DNA from: Microbacterium sp. H83
Lineage (GTDB): Bacteria > Actinomycetota > Actinomycetes > Actinomycetales > Microbacteriaceae
Direction: 5' to 3'
Assembly: GCF_001650405.1 (NCBI RefSeq)
Contig: NZ_LWCU01000007.1
Span: forward strand, 26,979 to 90,978
Length of the DNA: 64,000 bases
The translations under genes and the position numbers were made by a program. Positions 44,411 through 53,760 of this stretch are shown piece after piece. How positions within the stretch are numbered: the stretch's first letter is position 1; every line of letters starts with the position of its first letter. Below the pieces are notes generated by a model. The model did not search any database. It saw only the letters and a list, made by a program, of their open reading frames with translations, and was not told the origin of the DNA.

Positions 44411-45670
44411 CTACACGCCGAGTCGCTCCAGGTAGGGGTTCACCAGCCGGCGCTCGGGGTCGAACCGGGCCGCGAGGGCGGCGAAGTCGTCCCACCGCTC
44501 GTATCGCGAGCGCACCTCGGCCCCGTCGAGGGTGAAGACCTTGCCCCAGTGCGGACGGGCGGTCTGCGGCAGCGCCGCCTCGAGCGTCGGGAGGAACGCG
44601 CGCACGGCGGCCTCGTGGGGCTTCCAGGTGAAGTGGATGCCGACGGCATCCGTCCCGTACGCCGGGCCCAGCCACAGCTGATCGGCCGCCACCGTGCGGA
44701 TCTCGTTGACGAAGAGGAGCGGGGCGATCTGACCCGCGAGTGTGCGCACGGCCTGGATCGCGGCGACCGCGTCGGCGCGCGGCACGAGGTACTCGCTCTG
44801 GATCTCCGCTCCGGCCGACGGGGTGAACTCGAGCTTGAAGTGGGCGAGGCGCTCCGACCACGGACCGGGGACCCCGAGCTGCTCGGTGCACGCCTCGGGA
44901 TCCGCTCCGAGGATCGGGTGCCGCTTCGCGGTCGCCGCCTCGCCGTCGAGACGCGAGAACAGGTCGGCGCGGGTGTTCTCGCGCGCCTCGGGCTGCCGCT
45001 GCTTCACCCAGATCTGGTCGGCGACGTCGGTGCGCTCCCACCGCGAGAAGATGCTGACGGACGTGCCGATGCTCGTGACGTCGTCGAAGTCGGCGAGGAT
45101 CGCATCCCACGACGGATGCTCGAACACGTGCTGCGCGACCGCGTAGGTCGGCTCGACGTCGAGCGTGACGTCGACCACCGCGCCGAGCGCTCCGAGGCTG
45201 ACGACGGCGCCCTCGAAGTCGTCGTCACCGCGACGCAGTTCCCGCAGCTCGCCCGACGGAGTGAGGATCGTCAGAGCACGCACGGCGGTCGCGAGCGAGC
45301 CGAGCGCATCGCCCGATCCGTGGGTGCCGGTGGCGACGGCTCCCGCGATCGAGATGTGCGGCAGCGACGCGAGGTTCGCGAGGGCGAGGCCCTCGGCTTC
45401 GAGTCGCGGAGCGATGTCGCCGTAGCGCAGCCCGCCCGACACGCGCACGGCATCGCGGTCGGCGGCGATCTCGAACACCTCGGGCAGCCGATCGAGCACG
45501 ACGAGCATGCCGTCGGTGTCGGCGATGTCGTTGAAGCAGTGTCGCGATCCGAGCATCCGCACGGGCCCGCCGGCCGCGAACAGCGACCGGATCTCGTCGA
45601 CGGATGTCGGATGCTCGAGGCGCTCGGCGCGGTAGGTGAGATTGCCTGCCCAGTTGCGTTCGGTCGTCAT
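44411..45670 (-). CDS. aldO: FAD-dependent alditol oxidase
   Basis: 419 aa, the length of Streptomyces AldO. The protein begins NWAGN, the covalent-FAD His is in LGSRHCFNDI (His44), and SIAGAVATGTHGSGDALGSL is the vanillyl-alcohol-oxidase-fold FAD motif. The C-terminal ALO domain has RPHWGKVF and ends DPERRLVNPYLERLGV. The family oxidises xylitol, sorbitol and related alditols with oxygen, giving peroxide and an aldose. TATCAT ends six bases before the ATG, a leaderless arrangement. It is divergent from the next lacI, whose operator motif lies between them. Confidence 0.93.
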   Translation of the reverse strand: MTTERNWAGNLTYRAERLEHPTSVDEIRSLFAAGGPVRMLGSRHCFNDIADTDGMLVVLDRLPEVFEIAADRDAVRVSGGLRYGDIAPRLEAEGLALANLASLPHISIAGAVATGTHGSGDALGSLATAVRALTILTPSGELRELRRGDDDFEGAVVSLGALGAVVDVTLDVEPTYAVAQHVFEHPSWDAILADFDDVTSIGTSVSIFSRWERTDVADQIWVKQRQPEARENTRADLFSRLDGEAATAKRHPILGADPEACTEQLGVPGPWSERLAHFKLEFTPSAGAEIQSEYLVPRADAVAAIQAVRTLAGQIAPLLFVNEIRTVAADQLWLGPAYGTDAVGIHFTWKPHEAAVRAFLPTLEAALPQTARPHWGKVFTLDGAEVRSRYERWDDFAALAARFDPERRLVNPYLERLGV

Positions 45671-45697
45671 GGCGCCATGATAGCCAGCGCCTCGGCG

Positions 45698-45712
45698 GTT
45701 ACATCGATGAAG
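45698..45712. promoter_or_regulatory. Candidate operator between aldO and lacI
   Basis: GTTACATCGATGAAG shares the core TTACATCGATG with the perfect palindrome at 47318-47333 and lies between the divergent leaderless starts of aldO and lacI. Confidence 0.6.
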
Positions 45713-45738
45713 GAGGAGCGGACGGATAGGCTGACCGG

Positions 45739-46785
45739 ATGACTGCGACGCCGCCGCCCCGCGCGACCATGAAGGACGTCGCGGCGCTCGCGGGAGTGTC
45801 GATCAAGACGGTGTCGAACGTCGTCACCGGCACCGTCGCGGTGCGGGAGGAGACCCGCGCCAAGGTCGAGTCGGCGATGTCGCAGCTCGATTTCGTGCCG
45901 AACCTCAGTGCTCGGGGACTCCGCAAGGGACGTTCGGGAATCATCGCCGTCGCGCTCCCCGACCTCGCGACGGCGTTCTCGGCCGAGCTGATGCATCGAC
46001 TCGTCGAGGCGGCGCACGAGCGCGGGCTCGCCGTGCAGATCGAGGAGACGGCGACCGAGCCCGAGCGCGAGAAGGAGCTCCTCTCCCGCGCTCGCGCGCA
46101 CCTCGTCGACGGGCTGATCCTCAACCCGATCCGTCTCGAGGACAGCGTGCTGAAGTTCGCGGATAGGCTGCCCCCGCTGGTCGTGCTGGGAGAGGTCGAG
46201 CAGAACAGGGCAGACCACGTCCGCATCGACAGCCGCCGGGCGGCGGCCGACGCCGTCCGTCACGTGCTCGCCCAGGGGGCGACGCGCATCGCGGTCATCG
46301 GCGCCGACGACGATCCCTCGGTGGCGACGGCGACGAGCCGGTCGCGCCTCGAAGGCGTGCACGACGCGCTGCGTGCGGCCGGCATCTCGCGAGACCCTGC
46401 GCTCGAGATCAATCCCATGCCGTGGTCGATGACCGGCGGCGCGATCGGCGTCGACACGCTCTTCCGGCGCGGGGTCGCCTTCGACGCGATCGTGGCGTTC
46501 ACCGACTCGCTCGCCCTGGGCGCGCTGCACACCCTCCACGACCACGGCATCCGCGTGCCCGACGACGTGATCGTGACGGGGTTCGACGACGTGGACTTCG
46601 CCCGATTCACCTCGCCGTCGCTCACCACGGTGGCGTTCGACCGGCGGGCCTTCGCCGACGCCGCGCTCGCGCTTCTCGAGTCGCGGATGGACGATCGCAC
46701 GGCTCCACCCCGCGGCCTCACTCTGTCGCACCACCTGCTCGAACGCGACAGCACTCGCGGCACCCCGCGCGGCTACCGTCCGTAA
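45739..46785 (+). CDS. LacI-family regulator of the GH51/ABC operon and aldO
   Basis: 348 aa. HTH ATMKDVAALAGVSIKTVSNV (residues about 9-28), hinge FVPNLSARGLRKGRSG, effector domain with LVDGLILNPIRLEDSVL, VRIDSRRAAADAVRHVLAQG and IVAFTDSLALGALHTLHDHG. TAGGCT ends six bases before the ATG, so the transcript may be leaderless. Its gene lies 0.6 kb upstream of the importer operon that carries the full TTACATCGATGTAA palindrome. Confidence 0.93.
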   Translation: MTATPPPRATMKDVAALAGVSIKTVSNVVTGTVAVREETRAKVESAMSQLDFVPNLSARGLRKGRSGIIAVALPDLATAFSAELMHRLVEAAHERGLAVQIEETATEPEREKELLSRARAHLVDGLILNPIRLEDSVLKFADRLPPLVVLGEVEQNRADHVRIDSRRAAADAVRHVLAQGATRIAVIGADDDPSVATATSRSRLEGVHDALRAAGISRDPALEINPMPWSMTGGAIGVDTLFRRGVAFDAIVAFTDSLALGALHTLHDHGIRVPDDVIVTGFDDVDFARFTSPSLTTVAFDRRAFADAALALLESRMDDRTAPPRGLTLSHHLLERDSTRGTPRGYRP

Positions 46786-46816
46786 CTCTCCCGCCATTCG
46801 GATCGCCCCCTGACCG

Positions 46817-46845
46817 TTGACACGCGCGCAGCTCTTGCGTGTACT
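46817..46845 (+). promoter_or_regulatory. Consensus promoter of the small membrane-protein gene
   Basis: TTGACA (46817-46822), 17-bp spacer, TGTACT (46840-46845), then six bases to the ATG at 46852. Confidence 0.6.
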
Positions 46846-46851
46846 TCCGGT

Positions 46852-47274
46852 ATGGACCGAACTCCTTCATCGACGTTCTCGAGCGAAGCGCCCCGACCAC
46901 TCCGCACCGACCCGAGGTGGTATCCCCCGGTCGCCGGTCTGATCGCGGGCGTGGCGATCGTCCTCTCGGCGTACCTGCCGGCGATCGCTGCGGGCAGCGC
47001 GCTCTCCCTCGCGACACTGGCCCTCATCGCGGCCGAGCGCCTGGCCCGATCGGGCTCAGACCGCCGGTCCAGAAGGAGCCCGAGCCTCGGCGAGGCGATC
47101 CGGGCGGCGCTGGTCGGGGTGACGCTGATCGGAGCGATCGTCCTGATATGGGCCACCGTGCGACCGCTCGAGCTGTTCTGGCTGGGCTGGGTGCTCGGTG
47201 CCGTCGTCGCTCTGGTCGTCACGATCGCAGGCCTGTGGCCCGAGGCCCCTGCTCGCCCTGACCGTCGGCGCTGA
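46852..47274 (+). CDS. Small membrane protein of unknown function
   Basis: 140 aa with four hydrophobic helices: PPVAGLIAGVAIVLSAYLPA, AGSALSLATLALIAAERLA, RAALVGVTLIGAIVLIWATV and LFWLGWVLGAVVALVVTIAG, with an Arg/Ser-rich loop between the second and third. No enzymatic motif. A consensus promoter stands directly before it. It lies between a lacI gene and the sugar operon but shows no link to transport; family unknown to me. Confidence 0.75.
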   Translation: MDRTPSSTFSSEAPRPLRTDPRWYPPVAGLIAGVAIVLSAYLPAIAAGSALSLATLALIAAERLARSGSDRRSRRSPSLGEAIRAALVGVTLIGAIVLIWATVRPLELFWLGWVLGAVVALVVTIAGLWPEAPARPDRRR

Positions 47275-47306
47275 CACCTCCCCGCCGTTCGGATAGCGGA
47301 GAAAGC

Positions 47307-47333
47307 TTGCCGAGCCGATTACATCGATGTAAT
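47307..47333 (+). promoter_or_regulatory. Perfect palindromic operator of the GH51/ABC operon
   Basis: ATTACATCGATGTAAT (47318-47333) is a perfect 16-bp palindrome with central CG. TTGCCG at 47307-47312 and TGTAAT at the palindrome end could be -35 and -10 boxes, so a bound repressor would cover the promoter. Confidence 0.7.
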
Positions 47334-47372
47334 GATGAGAGCGTCCACCCCCGCTGTCACGAAGGAGTGACG

Positions 47373-48710
47373 ATGACGCCCCCGCTCGACATGTCTCGGC
47401 GACAGTTCCTGACCGCCGCCTCGATCACGGCCGCCGCAGCCCTGCTCGCCGGCTGCGCACCCGGCACCGTGTCCGGTGCGAACACGAAGACCCTCCAGTT
47501 CTGGCACCTGCTCTCGGGCGGCGACGGCGTCACGATGTCGCAGCTGCTCGATACCGCCAACAGCGCACAGAGCGCCTACCGCATCCGCCCCACGGTCCTC
47601 GCCTGGGGAACCCCGTACTACACGAAGCTCGCGATGGCGGGCGCCGGCGGGCGCGCGCCCGACGTGGCGATCATGCACGCCACGCGCACGGTCGGCTGGG
47701 CTCCGGGCGGCCTCCTCGACCCATGGGACCTCGCCATCCTCGCCGACCTCGGGGTCGACGCCTCGACCTTCCCGAAGCCGATCTGGGAGAAGAGCTTCGT
47801 CGGCGAGAGAATGTACAGCGTCGCCCTCGACGCGCACCCGTTCGTCGCGATGTTCAACACCGACATCTGCGATGCGGCCGGCGTGCTCGACAGCGACGGA
47901 CGACTGCAGGAGACCACGTCGCCCGAGGAGTTCGTCGACCAGTTGCGCACGATCGGCGGTCAGGCCGAGGGCCACGCGCTCTCGTACGGCTACCTCGGCG
48001 ACGGCGCGCAGATGTGGCGCCTGTTCTACACGTTCTACTCGCAGCACGGGGCTCCGATCGAGCTTCCGGCCGGCGGCACCGCCGTGATCGACAAGGATGC
48101 CGCGGTCGAGTCCCTCACGCTCATGCGCACACTGCTCGACGGCGAGATCGCCCTCGCCCAGGCCGACTACGGCAGCGCGATCGCCGAGTTCGCGACCGGC
48201 AAGAGCGGGATGCTGTTCACGGGCGTCTGGGAGCTGCGCACCATGCAGGCGGCGGAGCTGCCCTTCGACGCGACGATGATCCCGACGCTCTACGGCACCC
48301 CCGCCGTGTACGCCGATTCGCACTCGTTCGTGCTCCCGCACCAGACGAACGCCGACCCCGAGAAGCGCGCGCTGACCTACCGCTTCGTCGCCGACATGCT
48401 CAAGGGGTCGTTCGGCTGGGCCGAGGCGGGTCACATCCCCGCCTACCTCCCCGTGACCGAGTCCCCCGAGTACGCCGACCTCATCCCCCAGGCGAACTAC
48501 GCCCAGGCCGCGCAGCACGTCGTCTACGACCCGACCGCGTGGTTCACCGGCTCCGGCTCGAACTTCCAGGGCGAGTTCGGCGCCGCGGTGCAGGGTGTTC
48601 TGCTCTCGGGCGACGATCCCGCTGCGGCCATCGACCGTTTCGAAGCCCGCGTCAACTCCCTGCTCCGACAGCCGAACCCGGCCGATCCCGAGGGGACGTT
48701 CGCATCATGA
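47373..48710 (+). CDS. CUT1 sugar ABC transporter substrate-binding lipoprotein (Tat-type signal)
   Basis: 445 aa. The N-terminus MSRRQFLTAASITAAAALLA carries a twin-Arg motif and then the lipobox LLAGC (Cys at about residue 29), suggesting Tat export and lipid anchoring. The mature part is a cluster-B sugar-binding protein (TLQFWHLLSGGDGVTM, LDAHPFVAMFNTDI, GKSGMLFTGVWELRTM). GAAGGAG lies before the ATG at 47373. First gene of an operon with two permeases and GH51, so arabinan-derived oligosaccharides are the likely ligand. Confidence 0.92.
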   Translation: MTPPLDMSRRQFLTAASITAAAALLAGCAPGTVSGANTKTLQFWHLLSGGDGVTMSQLLDTANSAQSAYRIRPTVLAWGTPYYTKLAMAGAGGRAPDVAIMHATRTVGWAPGGLLDPWDLAILADLGVDASTFPKPIWEKSFVGERMYSVALDAHPFVAMFNTDICDAAGVLDSDGRLQETTSPEEFVDQLRTIGGQAEGHALSYGYLGDGAQMWRLFYTFYSQHGAPIELPAGGTAVIDKDAAVESLTLMRTLLDGEIALAQADYGSAIAEFATGKSGMLFTGVWELRTMQAAELPFDATMIPTLYGTPAVYADSHSFVLPHQTNADPEKRALTYRFVADMLKGSFGWAEAGHIPAYLPVTESPEYADLIPQANYAQAAQHVVYDPTAWFTGSGSNFQGEFGAAVQGVLLSGDDPAAAIDRFEARVNSLLRQPNPADPEGTFAS

Positions 48711-49657
48711 CGACCTCAGCCACCGACTCCACCCGGACGATCGTCACCGGCTCCCGCACGCACGCACGCGACCGCAGGGTGGGATCCCGCGGACGCGAGC
48801 AGCTCATCAGCTGGGCCTTCCTCGCGCCGTTCCTCATCGCCTTCGCCCTGTTCCTGGTCTGGCCGATCATCCACGGCATCATCCTCAGCTTCACCGACCA
48901 GTCCCTCACCGGCGCGGGCGGCGCGTTCGTCGGCTTCGCCAACTACGCCGAGGCCCTCGCCGACCCGAAGATGTGGCAGTCGATGGGCAACACGGTGTGG
49001 TTCACGCTCATCTCCACCGTGCCGCTCGTCGGCATCGCGCTGCTCATGGCTGCGCTCGTCGATCGCGGCCTACCGGGCCAGTGGCTCTGGCGGCTGTCGT
49101 TCTTCATGCCGTTCCTCCTCGCCTCGACGGTGATCTCGCAGATCTGGGTGTGGATCTTCAACCCGCAGGTGGGCGCGGCCAACAACATCCTCGAGTTCTT
49201 CGGGCTCGAGCCCATCGCCTGGCTGCAGAACCCCGACACCAACATGCTCTCGATCGTGATCGCCACGGTCTGGTGGACGGTCGGCTTCAACTTCCTGCTG
49301 TATCTCGCGGCGATGCAGAACATCCCCCCGCAGCAGTACGAAGCGGCATCCCTCGACGGGGCGGGAGCCTGGCGCCAGTTCTGGTCGATCACGCTCCCCC
49401 AGCTCGGCCCGGCCACGGTGCTGATCCTGATCCTCCAGATCCTCGCCTCGCTGAAGCTGTTCGACCAGGCGTACCAGATGCTCGGTGGTGTCGCGAGCGA
49501 CACCACCCGCTCTATCGTCCAGTACATCTACGAGTCCGGATTCGTGAGCTACCGATTCGGCTACTCGGCCGCGATCTCCTACGTGTTCTTCGCTCTCATC
49601 GTCATCATCGGCGTCGCGCAGGCTCTGATCATGCGCCGCCGGAAGGAGCAGCTGTGA
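48707..49657 (+). CDS. CUT1 sugar ABC transporter permease (MalF-like)
   Basis: 316 aa, six helices beginning with SWAFLAPFLIAFALFLVWPI; EAA loop YEAASLDGAGAWRQFWSITL. Its ATG overlaps the binding-protein stop (ATGA) and its stop overlaps the next ATG (TGATG). No ATPase gene is present in this operon. Confidence 0.93.
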   Translation: MTTSATDSTRTIVTGSRTHARDRRVGSRGREQLISWAFLAPFLIAFALFLVWPIIHGIILSFTDQSLTGAGGAFVGFANYAEALADPKMWQSMGNTVWFTLISTVPLVGIALLMAALVDRGLPGQWLWRLSFFMPFLLASTVISQIWVWIFNPQVGAANNILEFFGLEPIAWLQNPDTNMLSIVIATVWWTVGFNFLLYLAAMQNIPPQQYEAASLDGAGAWRQFWSITLPQLGPATVLILILQILASLKLFDQAYQMLGGVASDTTRSIVQYIYESGFVSYRFGYSAAISYVFFALIVIIGVAQALIMRRRKEQL

Positions 49658-50595
49658 TGTCCACCGCCACCACGACCACCGGCGCCGCCGCCGGTGCTGC
49701 AACCCTCACCGAGACCGTCACCACGACGAAGGCGCGCGGACCGCGCCGCTCGCACCTCCCGGGGCAGAGGCCCTTCGGTCCGCTGCGCATCGTCGCCTTC
49801 GTCGTGCTGCTGCTCCTCGCGATCGGCTGGCTGCTCCCGTTCCTCTGGGCGGTCGCGACGGCCTTCAAGACCGAGACGGATGCCGCGTCCGGCGACCCCG
49901 GCTGGATCGGCGCGAGCGGGCCGACCGTCGAGGCGTTCACCGCGATCCTGTCGCAGGGAAACGTCTACATCTGGGCGTTCAACAGCCTCCTCACGTCCGT
50001 CGCGATCACCGTGATCACCCTGGCGATCTCGGCGATGGCCGCCTACGCGCTCTCCCGACTCGACTTCACGGGCCGCCGGTGGCTGTTCCCGGTGATCATC
50101 GCCTCGATCGTCGTGCCGCCGCAGGCCCTGATCATCCCGCTGTTCTACGAGATGCTCGCGTTCAACCTGATCGACACGTACTGGGGACTGATCCTGCCGC
50201 AGGTGGTCGCACCGGCGATGGTGTTCATCCTCAAGCGGTTCTTCGACGCCGTGCCGATCGAGCTCGAGGACGCGGCCAGGGTCGACGGCGCCGGACGCTT
50301 CCGCATCTTCTGGTCGATCGTGCTGCCGCTCTCGCGGCCGATCCTCGCGTCCGTGGCCATCTTCGTGTTCATCGCCGCGTGGAACAACTTCCTCTGGCCG
50401 TTCCTCGTCATCAACGACACCACCCTGATGACGCTGCCCGTCGGACTCCAGACCGTGATCAGCGCGTACGGGGTGCAGTACGCCCAGGTCATGGCGCAGG
50501 CCGTGCTGGCGGCGCTGCCTCTCATCATCGTCTTCATCATCTTCCAGAAGCAGATCGTCAAGGGCGTCGCGACCAGCGGCTTCGGCGGTCAGTAG
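49657..50595 (+). CDS. CUT1 sugar ABC transporter permease (MalG-like)
   Basis: 312 aa. A Thr/Ala-rich N-terminus precedes helix 1 (IVAFVVLLLLAIGWLLPFLW); MAAYALSRLDFTGRRWLFPV is a MalG-type segment; EAA loop LEDAARVDGAGRFRIFWSIV. It forms the channel with the preceding permease. The GH51 gene follows after 39 bp. Confidence 0.93.
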   Translation: MSTATTTTGAAAGAATLTETVTTTKARGPRRSHLPGQRPFGPLRIVAFVVLLLLAIGWLLPFLWAVATAFKTETDAASGDPGWIGASGPTVEAFTAILSQGNVYIWAFNSLLTSVAITVITLAISAMAAYALSRLDFTGRRWLFPVIIASIVVPPQALIIPLFYEMLAFNLIDTYWGLILPQVVAPAMVFILKRFFDAVPIELEDAARVDGAGRFRIFWSIVLPLSRPILASVAIFVFIAAWNNFLWPFLVINDTTLMTLPVGLQTVISAYGVQYAQVMAQAVLAALPLIIVFIIFQKQIVKGVATSGFGGQ

Positions 50596-50634
50596 TCCCA
50601 CCCCAACCCGGCATCCCGCCGATCAAGGAGAGCA

Positions 50635-52158
50635 ATGAGCAAGGCCCGCATCACCATCGACCGCGACTTCACGATCGCCGACGTCCCCCGGAGACTCTTC
50701 GGGTCGTTCGTCGAGCACATGGGGCGCTGCGTGTACACCGGCATCTACGAGCCCGGTCACCCGCAGGCCGACGAGCGCGGCTTCCGCCAGGACGTCCTCG
50801 CCCTGGTGAAGGAGATGGGCCCGACCGTCGTCCGCTACCCGGGCGGCAACTTCGTCTCGGGCTACCGCTGGGAGGACGGCGTGGGCCCGGTCGAGGACCG
50901 GCCCGTGCGCATCGACGGCGCCTGGCACACGATCGAGACCAACGCCTTCGGTCTGCACGAGTTCATGGACTGGGCGAAGGAGGCCGACGTCGAGGTGATG
51001 GAGGCCATCAACCTGGGCACCCGCGGCGTCGAGGAGGCGCGGTCGCTCGTCGAGTACGCCAACCACCCGAGCGGCACCTACTGGTCGGACCTGCGTCGGA
51101 AGAACGGCGCCGAGCAGCCGTTCGACATCAAGCTGTGGTGCCTGGGCAACGAGCTCGACGGCCCCTGGCAGATCGGCGGCAAGACGGCATCCGAGTACGG
51201 ACGACTAGCGCAGGAGTCGGCCAAGGCCATGAAGCTCGTCGACCCGACCATCGAGCTCGTGGCGGTCGGTTCGTCAGCGCGCTCGATGCCGACGTTCGGC
51301 ACCTGGGAGCACACGGTGCTCACGCACGCGTACGACGAGGTCGACTTCGTCTCGATGCACGCGTACTACCAGGAGCACGACGGCGACGCGGAGTCGTTCC
51401 TCGCGGAGGCGGTCGACATGGACGCGTTCATCGAGGGCGTCATCGCGACGATCGATGCCGTGAAGGCGGCCGGCAAGCACACGAAGCAGGTCGACATCTC
51501 GTTCGACGAATGGAACGTGTGGGACCAGGTGAAGTTCAACACGGTCGAGTCGGTCGAGATCGCGAAGGCGGGATGGACGCAGCATCCGCGCCTCATCGAG
51601 GACACGTACAACGTGACGGATGCCGTGGTCGTGGGCACCCTGCTGAACAGCCTGCTGCGGCACGGCGACCGCGTGAAGATCGCGAACCAGGCGCAGCTCG
51701 TCAACGTGATCGCGCCGATCCGCTCGGAGGAGAACGGCCCGGCGTGGCGCCAGACGAGCTTCTGGCCGTTCGAGCGCATGGCGCGCCTCGCGAAGGGGCG
51801 CATCCTGCGCCTGGCGGTCACCGCGCCGCAGATCGAGACGAAGCGGTACGGCGGGGTGGATGCCGTGGATGCCGCAGCGACCTGGGACGAGGAGACCGGA
51901 CGGGTCGTGGTGTTCGTCGCGAACCGCTCGCTGGACGAGTCGAGCGACCTCACGGTCGACCTGCGCGGACTCGACGGACTGCGCGTCGTGAACGCCGAGA
52001 CGCTGACGATCCCCGAGGGCGGCGACCGGCACACCTCGAACCTCGAGACCACGCCGGATGCCGTGCACATGGTGCCGCTCGCGGGCGCCGAGGTCGTCGA
52101 CGGCCAGGTGCGTGCGACGCTGCCGCCGCTGTCCTGGTCGGTGATCGAGCTCGGCTGA
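50635..52158 (+). CDS. abfA: GH51 alpha-L-arabinofuranosidase
   Basis: 507 aa, matching intracellular GH51 enzymes of about 500 aa. The acid/base Glu lies in LWCLGNELDGPWQIG (about residue 173) and the nucleophile Glu in VDISFDEWNVW (about 291), almost the same positions as in the Geobacillus enzyme. RLFGSFVEHMGRCVYTGIYE and VRYPGGNFVSGYRWEDGVGP are family motifs. No signal peptide, so it trims imported alpha-linked arabino-oligosaccharides in the cytoplasm. AAGGAG precedes the ATG. Confidence 0.96.
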   Translation: MSKARITIDRDFTIADVPRRLFGSFVEHMGRCVYTGIYEPGHPQADERGFRQDVLALVKEMGPTVVRYPGGNFVSGYRWEDGVGPVEDRPVRIDGAWHTIETNAFGLHEFMDWAKEADVEVMEAINLGTRGVEEARSLVEYANHPSGTYWSDLRRKNGAEQPFDIKLWCLGNELDGPWQIGGKTASEYGRLAQESAKAMKLVDPTIELVAVGSSARSMPTFGTWEHTVLTHAYDEVDFVSMHAYYQEHDGDAESFLAEAVDMDAFIEGVIATIDAVKAAGKHTKQVDISFDEWNVWDQVKFNTVESVEIAKAGWTQHPRLIEDTYNVTDAVVVGTLLNSLLRHGDRVKIANQAQLVNVIAPIRSEENGPAWRQTSFWPFERMARLAKGRILRLAVTAPQIETKRYGGVDAVDAAATWDEETGRVVVFVANRSLDESSDLTVDLRGLDGLRVVNAETLTIPEGGDRHTSNLETTPDAVHMVPLAGAEVVDGQVRATLPPLSWSVIELG

Positions 52159-52170
52159 CTCGCCGTCGCT

Positions 52171-52250
52171 CACTTCTGCGGGACTGGGTAACTTCTGCGG
52201 CCGATCCACGCCCGATCGGCCGCAGAAGTCACGCCTGGCCGCAGAACTTA
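52171..52250. terminator. Double inverted-repeat terminator between convergent genes
   Basis: An inner perfect 16-bp stem, ACTTCTGCGGCCGATC (52191-52206) with GATCGGCCGCAGAAGT (52214-52229), 7-nt loop. The arms' ends repeat outside: ACTTCTGCGG at 52172-52181 and CCGCAGAACTTA at 52239-52250, forming a second potential pairing. It ends abfA on one strand and the MFS gene on the other. Confidence 0.75.
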
Positions 52251-53726
52251 CCGCGTGTCCGCAGCGCCTTCCTTCTCCCCGGACTCCACCAGCGACAGCG
52301 GATCGGCGATGTCCTCCAGCGACTTGCCCGCGGCGCTCACGCCGAAGACCCCGCAGACGACCCCGCCGAAGATCATGATGGCCGAGCCGAGCACGTAGCC
52401 CCAGAAGAGGGGTCCGCGGTCGCCGGACTCGGCGCTCGCCCCGATGAGCGAGCCGTACAGCACGGGTGCGATGGCGCCGACGAGCTGACCGATCGAGAAG
52501 ACGTACGAGATGACCTGGCTGCGCAGTTCGAGCGGGAAGATCTCGCTCACGGTCAGGTAGGCGGCCGACGCCCCCGCCGAGGCGAAGAAGAACGACGCGC
52601 ACCAGAACGCGGTGTGGGTGCCGGCGTTGAGCACCCCCGCGCTGAACAGGAACGCGCTGACCAGCAGGATGCCGCCCGCGAGGACGTACGTGGCGAACAG
52701 CATCCGTCGTCGGCCCCACGTGTCGAAGAAGTGCCCGAGGAGCAGGGCGCCGGCGAGGTTTCCGACGGCGAAGATGATGAAGTACTGCGAGGCGGATGCC
52801 GGGGGCGTGTCGTAGAAGTTCTCCAGCACGAGCGCGTAGGTGAAGAAGATCGCGTTGTAGAGGAACGACTGCGTCACCATCATGGTGATGCCGACGAGGG
52901 TGCGGCGCGGGTACTTGCGGAACAGCACCTTCATGATCACGAGGAACGGCACGCGGCCGTACTCCTTGACCGTGATCGCCTTGCTCTCGTCGACGGGCGG
53001 GATCGTCTTGCCCTCCTTGCGGATGCGCTCCTCGATCTGGTCGACGTTGCGCTCGGCCTCGTCCTCGCGTCCGTGGGTCATCTGCCAGCGCGGGCTCTCG
53101 GGGATGTGGCGCCGCAGCCAGATGATCAGCACGCCCAGCACGGGGCCGAGGAAGAAGCTGAGACGCCATCCGATGTCCTCGGGGAGGATGTCGGTGTTGA
53201 GGAAGAACATGTTGGCGACCGCGCCGAGCGCCGCTCCTCCCCAGTAGGTGCCGTTGATCGCGATGTCGACGCGTCCGCGGTACCTCGCCGGGATGATCTC
53301 GTCGATCGCGGAGTTGATCGCCGCGTACTCGCCGCCGATTCCCGCGCCGGCGACGAAGCGCCAGATGTAGAAGAACCAGGGCGCGAACGCGAGGCCGGCG
53401 ACCGCCGATCCGACGAGATAGATCACCAGGGAGAGGAGGAAGAGCTTCTTGCGGCCGAGCCGGTCGGTGAGCCGACCGAACACGAGAGCGCCGAAGACCT
53501 GCCCCAGGAGGTAGAACGTGCCGGCGAGCCCCACTTCGGCGGGGCCCATGCCGAGGGTCGCGGCGTATCCGTTCGCGGCGACGATCTGCACCTCGAGGCC
53601 GTCGAGGATCCAGGAGAACCCGAGACCGACGACGATCATCCAGTGGAATCGGGCCCACGGCAGCCGGTCCATGCGCGCCGGGACGAGCGACCTGACCTTC
53701 TTGACGGTGACGTCGGATGCGGACAC
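52248..53726 (-). CDS. MFS transporter (metabolite:proton symporter type)
   Basis: 492 aa, twelve membrane helices. GRLTDRLGRKKLFLLSLVIY is the loop 2-3 MFS motif, RFVAGAGIGGEYAAINSAID the helix 4-5 motif, and GHFFDTWGRRRMLFATYVLA the loop 8-9 copy. The central loop (RIRKEGKTIPPVDESKAITV) is long and charged. The GTG at 53726 with AAGGAGG is the best start. It lies beside the 2-methylcitrate operon but on its own promoter. An organic acid is a reasonable substrate guess, a sugar not excluded. Confidence 0.88.
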   Translation of the reverse strand: MSASDVTVKKVRSLVPARMDRLPWARFHWMIVVGLGFSWILDGLEVQIVAANGYAATLGMGPAEVGLAGTFYLLGQVFGALVFGRLTDRLGRKKLFLLSLVIYLVGSAVAGLAFAPWFFYIWRFVAGAGIGGEYAAINSAIDEIIPARYRGRVDIAINGTYWGGAALGAVANMFFLNTDILPEDIGWRLSFFLGPVLGVLIIWLRRHIPESPRWQMTHGREDEAERNVDQIEERIRKEGKTIPPVDESKAITVKEYGRVPFLVIMKVLFRKYPRRTLVGITMMVTQSFLYNAIFFTYALVLENFYDTPPASASQYFIIFAVGNLAGALLLGHFFDTWGRRRMLFATYVLAGGILLVSAFLFSAGVLNAGTHTAFWCASFFFASAGASAAYLTVSEIFPLELRSQVISYVFSIGQLVGAIAPVLYGSLIGASAESGDRGPLFWGYVLGSAIMIFGGVVCGVFGVSAAGKSLEDIADPLSLVESGEKEGAADTR

Positions 53727-53760
53727 GGGGCCTCCTTCTCGCGGGGCGCGCGAACGCCCC

